Below, piece after piece: positions 49,689 to 61,027 of a stretch of DNA of 64,000 nucleotides. The stretch is from Amoebophrya sp. A120 (lineage: Eukaryota; Sar; Dinophyceae; Syndiniales; Amoebophryaceae). Both the position numbers and the translations under genes were made by a program. How positions within the stretch are numbered: position 1 is the stretch's first letter; every line of letters begins with the position of its first letter. Where the stretch lies: assembly GCA_905178155.1 (NCBI GenBank), contig CAJINV010000004.1, positions 7,034,358 to 7,098,357 on the forward strand, in the 5' to 3' direction. Below the pieces are notes generated by a model. That model had not been told where the DNA came from, did not search any database, and was given only the letters and a program-made list of their open reading frames with translations.

Positions 49689-52600
49689 CTATTTCGAAGA
49701 CGGTCCGCCTCCGTTCGCAGTAGTCCCTTGCTTTTGGTTGTTCGACGCCGAAGTTGTTCCAGCGGGAGTTTTCTTTTTGTAGTACTGATAGCTGTTATTT
49801 CTTTCGCCGCTCTGTCTTTTCTGCTCTTGTTGACCATTTGCATTTCTTTCCCGGGTATGAACTGCAAAAGTATCGCACTCGTATAAATGCATTACAAAAA
49901 CTCAGCATGAAAAATGAAATTTGTAATGCTGATTTGCCTTCATCAGAAAAAAAATTTGTGATGCAAGACTTGCATTTATACGAGTACGATACTTTTGCAC
50001 AGGATACCGGGCTGGAGGTTGGTAAGAGCTGTCTTTGCTGTCCTTGTTTGCTCCTGCGCCACTCTCGTTTATGCATTGCAAATTTGTCTGGGTCTTGAAA
50101 GGTTGAACTTGTATTGCGTGTCCAGGACTCCAGAAAAATCTGTATTGCATAAAAGCAAGAAAAGCGCCACAAATTGTTTGTCATGAAAAAGCACAGTTTC
50201 TAATGCGCACTAAGCATGAGAGACAAAGCGTTTGAAAAATTTGTCATGCAATACTGCACTTAGAGACGCACTCACTCATGACTATTCAGCATTACAGGTT
50301 TCCAGACCCAGACATACTTGCATTTCATATCGTTAGCGCTGGAGCAGTTGTGGAACTCCTCTGATTCGTCTGCGTGGTCCGCTGGAATCATGGGTTGTTC
50401 CACCTGATTTCTATCTTTCTTTGCTCCGCCGGCTTTTTTATTTCCAGTCGTACTTGTTGAACTTGTTGTATCAGCGGTAGCAGCTCCACCTGATGCGCCG
50501 CCCGGCTTACTGTTACTTTCCACTTGATCCAAATTTAAACAACTCCTCACTATTGCCGGCATCACGGCTCTCGGAATCGCCTTGTTGTGGAGAATACTGA
50601 ATCCGAGCTCGCACATCTCCAATACATTGACGGTGACAACCGCACTGTTGGCGGGGTTGACCCACTGATTGGAATAGCTTTGTTGCTCCGAGCCTGCTGT
50701 AGTAGAAGTACTGTTGTTCATTTTTCCGCCACCATTCGCCTTAGAAGCACCAGAGGAAGATTTCTGTTGCTGATCTGGGAGGTTGCTAGAAGAGGAACTG
50801 CTAGATGAGCTACTACTTGCTTTGCTGTTCCCCACCAACCCGTACCCCTCCACGCCGAACTTGCTCAGCCCCTCTTGCTGTTTGTTGTTCATTTTGTGCA
50901 CCTCTTTCTGTTCGTACTGCAGAAAAAAATCAAACCGCAAAGCCGGAATCTCGTCGTCTAACGTTTGGGTGCGGACCTGGGATAGATGCGAAATAGGTTT
51001 TATTTTTCGTAAGATGGAGATGCATGACCATGACGTAACATTTACTCTTATGAGCCAGGTGGACCAATTTTTTTTGGAAAAAAATTCAGAATTGCATATA
51101 ATTTCTGCTGGTCCAAAGATGGCACCATGATGCTGGCTCTTTACGTAGTACAAGAGCTGCGTCAACTTGATACTACAAATCGCTATCCAAACTCCTATAT
51201 AGTACCCAATCCAGCAGTTCTCGCGCCGTCTCCTTGCCCATTTCGATCGCCTTGTCCAGAGCCTTATCAACTGCAAAGATGTCTAGGTCTGGAAGAGTCG
51301 GGGCTTGTCAAGCACATTTTGCATGACCCGTGAGGTCTGTGATGCTGGTGCTAGCAACACAGATTTTTTGGGAGCCTCTTGATGCTAATTACGCAGGAGA
51401 AATAACGCCCTCTCCGCGTGCCAAGAGCTGAGTCCTCGTGCTGCTCATGCAACACAGATATTTTTAGACTCCGCAGACAGCATTACAAGTTCCACTCTTC
51501 CAGACCCAGACACATTTGCAATCCATAAGCCTCCTTGTCATTGTGGAACCCGGTGGCCAACACCTGGTCCTTGGTCAAATAGTATCCTGTGCAAAAGCAT
51601 CGTACTCGTATTGCAATCATGCATTACAAATTCTTTTCTTAAGGTCAATCCGCATTACAAATTTTATTTCTCATGCTGAGGAAATTTGTAATGCCTTTAT
51701 ACGAGTACGATACTTTTGCAGTTCATAAATAGTTGAAGTCGCCGAATTCCTGGTTCGCTTTGATCTTGCCAAATTTCGTGAACATGACGAACTCGCACTT
51801 GTTCTCCACAAAATACAGCCGCATCTCCGTCGCGTGGTGAACGAATTCTTGCACGATGACGTGGTCCAGCGTGTGTGCCTGCCCCACAAAGTTGGACGTG
51901 ATCTCAATCTGCTGGGTCAGGTCGTTCAGAGCGGAGACCAGGTTGTAGTTCCCGACGTCTTATCCTGTGCAAAAGCATCGTACTCGTACAAATCGCTGTC
52001 ATGCATTACAAATCCCTTTCTTTGGGGGAATCCGCATTACAAATTCCATTTCTAATGCTGAGGAAATTTGTAATGCTATTTATACTAGTACGATACTTTT
52101 GCAATGCATACGTCTTCCCGCCACAGCTTCACGTCCAACGCCTCCCAACTGTAGCCCAGCTTCTATGGCGTTCTCAAACGTTACATTCTCAGCTGTTACA
52201 TGGATTTGTAATGCAAGAACAGCAATAGTGAAAGTGGCATTATTGCAGCTTTCGCATCACAGATTTTCCACAGATTTAGATGCTGTTTAGCCCTTCGAAG
52301 ATTTGTCATGCTGCCCACCTTGATCAAGTGGAGGCTGATGGCAATTTTGCATGACAAATTCATGTAACAGTTGAGAATGTAACAGTTGAGAACTCCATAG
52401 CTTCCCGACGCCCTGCACGATCTTCTTGGCTGTGATATTTTTACATTTATGTGGTGTTTATATTTGTTGGGTTGATGGGAAAATAATTCGCGATGCTGCA
52501 TTTATTGCATTTCATACCACCTGATGCCCCCTCCGCCGTGGGTGTGAAAGGAAAATCCGTCTTGCACGACGATCACATCTGCAACAAGTGCATCATGGCC

Positions 52601-53330
52601 CTCGATTGATTTCAATACCTGGGCACATCCCGAGCGCCGTCTGCTTGTCCCGGACCATCTGCAGCATTTTCCTCGCTTTCGCCGCGGTAATTGCCACGTC
52701 TCTTTCTATCCACATCCGCGGTACCGCGATCGACGCGGGGATCCGGTATTTCGGGTTCAGACACAGCTGGTGTGTCCACTCCTTGTTTGTCAAGATTTGG
52801 TAGAAGTGCGCGGAGTGCGGGAACCGGGTGACCATTCCGCACCGTTCGGACGCGCGGATCAGCTTGTAGAGGGATTCGTACTCAAGAGACCCGGCCCCAT
52901 TTTCGTCGCCGGTCATCAGTGCCGGTTCTGACTCGGTATCGAACCCCGTTGGCTGGAGGAAAAACATGGAGACCACGTTCTTCGCCCGCCTGCAGGGGTG
53001 GTGGTCGCCGAAGATCAGATGAAGGCTGTTCGCCAGGTTTTCGCAGTCGTGGCGGTCTTCAACAAAAACCGACCAGATTTCGTACTTTCGGCCGAGGGTG
53101 GGTCGCAAGCCGTCGTCGCAAAGTTTGTACAGGTAGCGGTTGGTAATCCCGAGGAGCTCGCCTGGGTCGGAGTCAGGGATGTCTCTTCCCCCCCACCGAA
53201 ACGCGACGATGGCGAGTTCGGGCTGGAAATCCGGCTCAAACTGCCCACCGCGGTAGAGGAAGGGCTCTGTAGTAGAGTCATGTAGTGGCCGATAAGTGTC
53301 GACGTCAAATTGGTAAAACGATATAAGACG
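49689..53330 (-). CDS. ATP-grasp-like enzyme with Ser-rich insert
   Basis: Exons by my reading: about 52619-53330, 52517-52578, 52393-52429, 52110-52168, 51727-51960, 51528-51583, 51206-51264, 50330-50976, 50007-50069, 49689-49855, about 700 codons ending in TAG. No in-frame ATG precedes the start of the open frame, so a 5' exon is missing. Blocks resembling the ATP-grasp fold: MVTRFPHSAHFYQILTNKEW, then IVVQDGFSFHTHG, GKLWKLGYSWEALDVKLW, HVIVQEFVHHATEMRLYFVE (substrate/metal loop style E-x-R), IPALRFDFFLQY and MCELGFSILHNKAIPRAV near the end. A Ser run and a Thr/Gly linker interrupt the last block. ATP-grasp enzymes ligate a carboxylate to an amine or thiol using ATP; the substrate here is unknown. 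Five introners (50.0-52.4 kb) and GT-AG introns at 50977-51205 and 52579-52618 are removed in frame. Confidence 0.65.
49856..50006. mobile_element. Introner, family A
   Basis: 151 bp, repeat CCGGG. Ends TATGAACTGCAAAAGTATCG and CGATACTTTTGCACAGGATA. Excision joins YQPPAR to ERNANGQQE in frame. Confidence 0.88.
50070..50329. mobile_element. Introner, family B
   Basis: 260 bp, repeat TCGTT. Ends TATGCATTGCAAATTTGTCT and CAGACATACTTGCATTTCATA. Excision joins NCSSANE to SGAGANKDS in frame. Confidence 0.86.
51265..51527. mobile_element. Introner, family B
   Basis: 263 bp, repeat AGCCT. Ends TATCAACTGCAAAGATGTCT and CAGACACATTTGCAATCCATA. Excision joins HNDKEA to LDKAIEMGK in frame. Confidence 0.86.
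51584..51726. mobile_element. Introner, family A
   Basis: 143 bp, perfect 7-bp repeat AAATAGT. Ends ATCCTGTGCAAAAGCATCG and CGATACTTTTGCAGTTCAT. Excision joins FGDFNYL to TKDQVLATG in frame. Confidence 0.89.
51961..52109. mobile_element. Introner, family A
   Basis: 149 bp, repeat ACGTCT. Ends TATCCTGTGCAAAAGCATCG and CGATACTTTTGCAATGCAT. Excision joins LWREDV to GNYNLVSAL in frame. Confidence 0.88.
52169..52392. mobile_element. Introner, family J, single copy
   Basis: 224 bp with inverted ends GTTCTCAAACGTTACATTCTC and GAGAATGTAACAGTTGAGAAC; the left end repeats CAGCTGTTACATG. Flanks TCTATGGC and TCCATAGC are imperfect repeats. Excision joins GVGKLW to KLGYSWEAL in frame. It lacks the TAT/ATA ends of other families but has the TTTGTNATGC boxes. 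Confidence 0.8.
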
Positions 53331-53457
53331 CTAGATCACATTCAAGTACTGTATAGTGGATTTCGTGACACAATTTGCGATGGAGCGAAACCTCCAGCTG
53401 CGGCACCAGGAGCAAAAAAAACTATGATAGTACCCAGATGAAATTCTAGTTCTACAT

Positions 53458-54408
53458 CTACTTGACATAAAAAATACTTTGTCTCCCCCGGAGTCCCTTC
53501 TGAATCGCGACATCCTCGCGGCTCGCGACGAAATCGGGCTGCGCATAGTAGTACAGCTGGTGCTTTTCCAAGTACGCGCCTCTGCAGTTGAACCAGTGCG
53601 GCCAGGTGAACTCGAATTGCAGGTGCGTGTCGCGTTTCTTCTCGTTGTACTTCTCTGGAGCAAAGTCGTGCGTCACCACCGCGGGAACCCAGCCCTCGGA
53701 AAGCCCTGTTCTCGGACGAAAATTTCCGTGCCGATGGTCGAGCACGGCAATGTAGGCCACGTGGTTTTTCGCATCGTAGTCGCGCTCCTCCGTGGTGAAG
53801 ACCTGTGTTGGGGAGGGGAAGGTGTTAAAATGTAACTACTGAAAAGGACGAATAGAGAAGACTGCGACTCTCGGCTTGAACGCAAACTGGTGCAGCAGGG
53901 GAGCTCAGTAATAAATCAATGCCCATGTTGCGACCAACAAATTTATAGAACGGTGAGTGATTCTGGTGCAGCTATACAACACCAGGAGGGACGAAGAAAT
54001 TCGTGTTCTAGTAAATCGACAACACTGTACCCATATCAAATCTCCCGCCTTGTATTTCGAGATGTTTTTTGTAGCCGGCGCCATCTCCGCAGCGCTGTCG
54101 TCTGTCAAGGCCCGTTGTCTTTTGCGACTAGTACCTTCGTCCTGTTCCACGTCGGACCGGCTTCTGAGGCGGGCGCGCTTGTTGACCTCTTTTGCAGCTG
54201 CTGCTCGGGAAGACGCAGACTTCGCTGTAGTAGGTCCTCCAGTCGAAGTCTTCTTGTCGCTAGCGTTTTTCTTGTTGTTTCTCTCGTTATGCGCCCCTGC
54301 GTCGGAATCGGTTACTATCTTCTCGGCCTGAATTTTCTGCTGGTACTGCTGCTCGATTGCGTCCTCAGGGTCCGGCTCGCAGTCTCGAGAGGGTTGTGCG
54401 CGCTTCAT
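53458..54408 (-). CDS. Two-exon hypothetical protein, possible Tudor/PWWP-like
   Basis: Exon 1 54031-54408 starts at ATG 54408; exon 2 53802-53458. The GT-AG intron 53803-54030 joins KAGDLIW to VFTTEERDYD in phase 0, giving about 240 residues. The N-terminal half is Lys/Ala/Ser/Arg rich with KR clusters (TSRKRQR), compatible with nuclear targeting. The C-terminal half is ordered: KYKAGDLIWV, VAYIAVLDHRHGNF, GWVPAVVTHDF, WPHWFNCRGAYLEKHQLYYY. The G-D-L-I-W and W-V-P-A-V-V pattern is reminiscent of Tudor/PWWP chromatin readers, but this is a weak visual match. No introners. Confidence 0.62.
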
Positions 54409-56088
54409 AAAATGAGATTCTGCTTTTTGATGACTAAATTGGCGAAATAGTCAAAGGAAAAACTGCACGAAAGAGTCCTATCACTGATATTGAAAAATAC
54501 AAATAACCAATCGATAGGAAACATAACGAAAGCGTTCATTGACATTGAAACATTTTACTAGTCGAGGTATCCTGGTGCTGGTCGCCTGAAGAATGCAATT
54601 TTTCAAACATTGCTTAGTACTATCACTGTGCCGAGAATCGATGAGAGCAAAATCATCCGTGGCTTCGCAAGATCGTCGACAGAAACAATTGGCCACAGAC
54701 ACATCACATGATCAAGTAGGAACTTCCGAAAAACGAAAAAGTTTAAATGATTGATCGCTTGCTTGCGGCTTTGATTGTGCCCTCTTTCTTTGTTCTTTCT
54801 TCCTTTTCGGTCTGGGCACGGCGCCAAAGATGCGAGGTTCTATAGGCTTCTCTTTCCAGCAGAACAAGACGAAGATCCTCATGATCCTGATCCTGTTCAA
54901 CATCATATACAAAAATAGAGCGAAAATCTTCATTCCTGAGACTGCTGAGGATCCTATTGACTTCGCAGATGGAGATGATGAACTGTCTGCAGCAGTCATC
55001 GCAAAAAAAACCCGTCCCGCTGTATTTCTTCATTCTCAATTCGAGGAAGCGAGGGAGTGGGTTCAAACGAACAACCAGTAGCAAATGCAGCAGTATACCA
55101 GTATACTTGTTCAGAATGAACAACCAGTAACTTGTTCAGATCATGCTAGCACTAGCATATGACCGTCACGAGCACGAAAACGTAAAGCGCTGGTCACTGC
55201 GCCAGGCACCATGTATTTTGTGCTTGGTTCCTGTCCATACCGAAATTGCAAATGCTCAATGGATGGGCCGCGGAAAATTCTTGCGTACTTAGCCCAACCT
55301 CCCTGCGATCGCGAGGACATTCAACAGAAGCAGGGTGCAGCTTATGCAATTGACGATAGATCCGAAGAGAAAAAATACAGATGGCCCTCCGACACCTTCG
55401 CACGCTTCTTGGTGAATAGAGTTCGATAATTTTGGTGATTCGGTAGGAAACTACTCAAGCCACATGACCCATCGACATCGTGAATTAGTAATAGTATGAC
55501 GTCAATTAATTTTGAAATTGAAGAAAATAAAGTTGCTAAAGGTCGTGGTCGATATTCATTGCAATACATGACTCGATGTTGTACGTAACGAAGCAAAAGA
55601 ATTCTATAAACACGTGATGAAAAAACAAAAATAAAGATGAGGAATCGAAAAACAAAAAATACACCGTGGATGAAAGAATAAATGATATATCAAAGCGGCA
55701 ATGTCGTATAGAAGTGACGCGGGCTTGATGAGGGTCATTAAAACCACAAAACCCTCTGTAACAGCACGATCGGAAGACCGGTAGTTGGCTAGCAGGCAAA
55801 ACTTCGCCCGATAGCCATGCGCAGAAGCATGTGATCCCCATCTCCTGCAACGGGACCACATCCACCCGACGCTCCTGTATTTTTTTTACGAAAATCTTCA
55901 GGACGTCTGATCCGGCGTATTCTCGTTTCCTCGAGGCCCAAAGAAATTCGCCAAAAACTCCAGCTTGAACTTCTCAATAGGAATATATATGCAGATGCAA
56001 ACTATGAAAAAAACGTCGGATAAGCCAGGAGAAGGACGAAATCAGAGCAAGAACAACAACAAGACCAATAGTAGCCGCGCCCGCGGGG
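54409..56088. other. Intergenic region, no gene supported
   Basis: About 1.7 kb, AT-rich with short open frames only. The longest, 54743-55123 on the minus strand (126 codons), has a hydrophobic start and acidic/basic end, but composition does not convince me it is coding. No introner elements. Confidence 0.5.
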
Positions 56089-56824
56089 GTAGTGAGGTCA
56101 CGCCGGTTTTCTTGACTACTTACCCGGCCCCATTTCCCTCACTGCTCCTGCGCATTCCCATGAGCAAAAGAAAATAGTCGCGCTTTTGTCTCGAGCATTC
56201 CCACGCGTAGAATGTTGCTCCACATGGTGTCGCGGATGGATGATTGAAATCACGACCACCGGCCTCCGCATTCCTGTCTTCAAAGCTCGAAAGCCTTCCC
56301 CACATGATATGGCCCCGGCAAGGCCTCCACCAGGGCCGAGCCCTTGGGCGCCCCAAATCGGGTCCAGCATAGCATGCGGACTGGCTTTCTGCCTTTGGCG
56401 GCCTCTGAAGTTTTTGCTTTTTTTTCGTGCAGAAGTCGCACTCTTTGGCGTGCTCCCCACATTACAACTGGCCGACTTTTACTTCCGCCTCAAAATTATA
56501 CAGGCCAAAACGGGGCCCATAGGTACCGCGCGGACTCGCTCTTTCTTTCCCGCCGCCCATTTTTTGGCGCCCCCAATCGGCGGAAGTAGTTTCGCAGGGC
56601 GCCGCAGAAGGGCGCCACCTTTGCCGGCTCCCTTGCGTCGTTTTGTTGTCAATCGGCAATCGACAGTATTCCTCCGGGCTTGTTTGGCAACAAAGCCCCA
56701 CCCGATTGCAAAATGGAAATCTTTTTTGTGCAAAAACGCCGCCGGCTGATAGATATCTGCCGGTCGTTTTGGATAAAGAGGCGTCAAAGGAAAAACTAGG
56801 ATAGAACGTTCGTGACCTCACTAC
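56089..56824. mobile_element. Terminal-inverted-repeat element, about 736 bp
   Basis: GTAGTGAGGTCACG at 56089-56102 is matched by its exact complement CGTGACCTCACTAC at 56811-56824. The inside is more GC-rich than the surrounding intergenic DNA and holds open frames on both strands (up to 187 codons, + strand 56186-56749) without a transposase motif I know. No clear target duplication. Best read as a non-autonomous DNA element; a chance 14-base palindromic pair is unlikely but possible. Confidence 0.6.
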
Positions 56825-56945
56825 ACATCATATAATCATAATATCAAAATTATAAACGCGGCGTACTTGTAGTATCTCTGGCTCCTCCTGCTGGGCCCCT
56901 TCGCTCACAAGTTTGGCAACACCCGACACAAGAACGCACCACATT

Positions 56946-58860
56946 TTAGACTGACAGAAACGAGGACGAAGACGAATGTGCCTTTGCTGGATACAATATC
57001 ACAATGGGAGCCACGTTCTCACTGACGTTACATGCCCGGAGTACAGAAACCGGCAATGACGGGAATGCGTAAAACAAGGGCGGTTGCACCGAATTTCGGC
57101 GCGGGAGAAACGACTGCAGCAGAGAGGGGTTCTGCGGCGTGCTTTCAGGCGGTGAGAAGCGGAAGAACCTGTTGTTTGCGGTTCCTGGGATCATGTGTCC
57201 ACCAGAAATGCTAGCAAGCCAGTCCTCCACGAAGTAATTCAGTGCCCGCGCTTTGTCCATCATGTTGTGACCGGCGAGCGCCTTGTCCACCTCTCCGATG
57301 GCATCCGTGCCGCGATTTCCATTGTTCACTATCGACTGAAATTCAGGTATACCCGTGTTGCTGACCCATGGACCAACCGAAAAGGCGGCATTATAGTTCA
57401 GCTTGGCCACACCTTGCTTGGTCCCTACCACCTGTAGTGTGTAGTCTTGCGGGTTGTTGTCTCCGACGCCAGTTACACTTTGGACAGAAAAATATGAATC
57501 CGGGGGCACAATAAGATTGCCGGACTGTGACAACACCGTCCGTGTGGCAAAGGATTCAAGGACGGTCTCCTGAACGACTGTCGGGTTGCCCATGCAGTCT
57601 TGGGTGAGTCTTCTTCGTATGCCCAGGTCTCTTTTTTCGGTCGTAAGCGAGAGAGTCAGACGGTGTTCTGTTGTTTGTTTATGAATGTCTTGCACCAGTG
57701 ACGCAAAGTTACGTTGCTCCGAAGCGGTTGGCTGAGGTACTTGAGGAACAGGACGTCGGCCCGCCGCCTCTTCCAACAACCGCTCAGCCTTGACGCCTAT
57801 TAAAATGATATCACCAACTCCGGCCGACGCGATCCGAACGAAGACGCCCCGTCCCCAGCCCATCCTGTCGCCTTTGCGCGACTTCCTTTGCAACTTCACC
57901 CTACAAAAGGCACCGATACGGAGGGCAGACTACTAAAAGCGTAGGTAGCTCCTGCTTCTGTGATTCCGTTCCCCGGTCTCGCAACCAAGACACCGTTTTC
58001 CTCAAACGTTCGAGTCGTTGCGCCCCCAGTCGGCGACCCCAGTAGTGACCAACTACCAGCGTTGCGTCTTCTGAGTCGATTCTCCAAGTTCAAGTACAAG
58101 TTGCTGGCGCCGTTGACCACGAATTTGCGGCTGTGTCGTGCTTGCTCTACTTGTCGTTTGCTCGGTTGTCGTCGTGCTTGCGAGCAAAGCTTTGCGCTAC
58201 TGTTCTTCCTCGTTCTCCTGGTAGTCTTGATCCAGATGCTAATTAGGGCGGCACTGACGTAAAATATTGCGTGCTTCCAAACGAACAAACTGCGCTGAGA
58301 GAGTGCCAGTTGCTCTGCGCCCGAAAAAAGAAAAACCCCGAAGGTGGAACTGCAGCTGATAAAAAAAAAAAGCGATCCTCCCCTGATAGCGAGTCCCGAG
58401 CTTGAATGCAGAATCCTTTCTGGGGCCTGTAATTGTCCCGGTTCGTTAAATTTAGTTCCAGTACGCTCCCTGTGCGCGAAGTTGTTGATGTTGTACCTGT
58501 GCAAAATATTTGATGTTGTGCTCGTCGTCGTCTTTGAAATGAGGAAGAGCTGTGCTTGCAAAAGCTATAAAGCTTACCCGGGTTTTGTTTCTTCGATTCC
58601 GCTGGTGTAGTACACCGAGCAGGATTGCAGCCTCCCGTGTGTCCGTTCCGGTTAGCACCAACACACTCTCTCTGTAACACAAACAGACCCCGACACTAAT
58701 ATATACTAATTGTTGTTGGGTTTTGAAAAAAAGGGCCGAGAAAATCTATACCTTCAACAGTGCGCCGCACTTCTCGCAGGTCCCCCAACGAAAAGCCGTT
58801 CTTGCCCTTCAAAAAGATAAAGAAGCTCTTGCCCTTCCGTTCCTCTCCCGCACAGTTTTA
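56946..58860 (-). CDS. Hypothetical multi-exon protein, introner-free
   Basis: Stop at 56946. Exons from the 3' side: 56946-57897; about 57897-58125 (FVVNGASNLYLNLENRLR, GVLVARPGNGITEAGATYAF); part of 58370-58480 (GSVLELNLTNRDNYRPQKGF); about 58577-58668 (ESVLVLTGTDTREAAILLGV); about 58750-58850 (KSFFIFLKGKNGFSLGDLRE). Donors GTAAGC and GTATAG and acceptors TTTTGCACAG and CGACACAG suit GT-AG splicing. At about 57893 the frame slips; one extra G in GTAGGGTGAAG would fuse VPFVG with VKLQRKSRKG. No domain is certain; the Asn/Gly/Ser-rich middle could be extracellular. 5' exons upstream of 58860 are unresolved. Confidence 0.5.
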
Positions 58861-58869
58861 CGCTATAGT

Positions 58870-61027
58870 TTTTTTTGTTCTGCTTAAGGCACGAGCTGTC
58901 CGTCAATTTGCTGCATGCAGGTCGTCGCGCAGCCTGTAGAAAAGAGAAACACAATTTGAGTTTTGAAGAATGAAATATAGATGGAGAAGAAGAAGAAGAA
59001 GTTGGAGTACTGCACTCAAAGACTATCAAGTCGAGGCTCGACTTCGTTGTTCGGCAAAGACAACTACGAGTACGACGCTTGCTTATTGCCGTCGAAAATA
59101 AAAGTATGTGGATCGATAGTGCTATATCTTCTCTTAGCCCCGAGTTTTCTTAGAAGATAACTCAGGTCTAATAAAATATACTTACCTGCTGCTTTTTATT
59201 TGCGTTTCCAATTCTTGACGTTTTGGTTTTTCCCGTTATTCAAATCCGTCCGGTTCTCCTTGCAGCTGTTTTGGTACGTAGTGATGTTCTGATGTGCTTC
59301 TCCTTGGGTAAAGAAATTAGAAGCTCGTTATTTTGGGTGAGTGCAGACGTGTTGGGTAAAGACGAAGTTTTTTTCGAGTAAAAAAGTAGTTGAGATGAGC
59401 GAACTGGTTGGTAACAATTCGTTAATTTTGCGACTCAGTAGTCTTTGCAGAAAAAATATGAACAAGAAAGCGAGTCGCCCTCCAATTCGCCTCCTTCCTT
59501 GGTTGCGCAGAAGTTTCAGTTTGTGTGCAGCTGCAGCTGGACCTTGAGTGAAAATAATAACAAACGATCGATGTAAATGGAGAAGACAGGAGCGCAAAAT
59601 CGACGAAGCTTGACGCTCTGTTGTTGATGCAAGAAATAGGACTTCAGAGGCTTCTTGCCTTTTGTGTTCGATGCAAGTGCTGTCTTCATGATTTTGTCCT
59701 TTCATTTTTCTTTCTCTGCCGTAGCTGTTGCTGCATTGTTCCTCAAGGGCTTATTGTTTCGCGACTGGAAATGTGATGAGGATGACGGAACCCCGCAAAA
59801 ACAACGCCAACAAACTGAAACTACTGCTCCACGCACGACAAGGAGGCAATGCTGTGAACGACTGCTCTTCTAGAATGATAAAAAAGGGCTTCTTCCGCGA
59901 AAACAGGTTGAGTGGCTGTAGTGGGGGGAAAGAGTCACGAAGAAATAAATGCACTTAGTTTGTAGCGACAGATGGTGTAGTCCACTTGGCAAGTGGAACA
60001 TGAGTATGCTCCCCTCACGAAAAAATCGTGTTGCATTACAGTCGTGGCCAATGTCCATCCCTTGAACGAAATTACGCACGTTCGCAGATCAAGAAAGCGC
60101 GAGGAACGAAGATGGGTCTGAGGCAGTGGAGTACGTCCGATTGACCCACATGCACGTCAACTTCAAAAGTACGGCTGTCAGTTGATATCTGGTACGACCA
60201 CGGCCAACTTCTACTTCATTGACGAAAGCAAGCGACTACGCGCGTGTGGACGAACCGATATTAATTATCAAAAATTTTTCTTGAAGAAAAAGCGCAAGAG
60301 CAAAGAAACCGAGACCGTTCACCATGCAAACAGCACTGTAACTTCTTCTACTATAAATATGTCATGTTCATAAAAAGCACGCGCTACTCTGTGATCTTCA
60401 AGATGCGTTTTTTCCGAAATATTCTCAAATCCGCGACGGGAATTGGCTCACGATGACACCGACATCATGCAGGGGCAGGACACAAAAAAATAGGAGAAGA
60501 TGACGCTCAATCTGACACCGAAAAAGAGATAAACTTCGTGAACGATAAGCGATGAAAGAAGCAGCCGACACGTTCATTCTGAGAGCATTCCTGTGTATCT
60601 CATCAACTACTGCAAGAAGAAAACCGAAACCGAATCATGGCAAACCGAAATTAAATGTTGCTTCATAGGGCGGTAGTTAAGGCTGCATCGACATGCAACA
60701 CGATCTGCATTTTCAACGAACAGTTTTTCCTTTGGTTATTGTGTGCTAACCTCGTGCTCTTCTTCCTGGTACTTTTCTTTCCCACGGAGACGGACTGTGA
60801 AGTCACTGCAATCCCAGTTGAAAATAAACTCCGTTGTACGACACATCACCGCTTAAAAGCCGCACTGTCAACATCTTTAACATCCCAAACAGATCTACTT
60901 CCTTCAAGCGATCTGGCGCATCAACACATGTCTTTGTCGTAGTACACGACCACTGGCAAAGAAATAACGGAAAGAACAACTACAACTCGAATTGCTTATG
61001 CTCCTCGCTGTCCTTCTCTCCCCACCC
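58870..61027. other. Intergenic region, no gene supported
   Basis: About 2.1 kb, AT-rich, with only short open frames on both strands and no introners. It may hide 5' exons of the 56.9-58.9 kb gene near its left end, where an acceptor CTTTTCTACAG occurs at about 58925-58935 on the minus strand. Confidence 0.5.

Noticed and set aside
54743-55123. Minus-strand open frame of 126 codons as a gene
   Set aside because: AT-rich with mixed composition and no splice-consistent neighbours; not distinguishable from chance.
56186-56749. Plus-strand open frame of 187 codons as a gene
   Set aside because: It lies inside the inverted-repeat element, overlaps comparable minus-strand frames and has no recognisable motif. 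Kept only as part of the element.
56946-57897. Receptor-type (REJ-like) extracellular domain
   Set aside because: The resemblance of the PGNGITEAGATYAF stretch is too short and generic to name a family.
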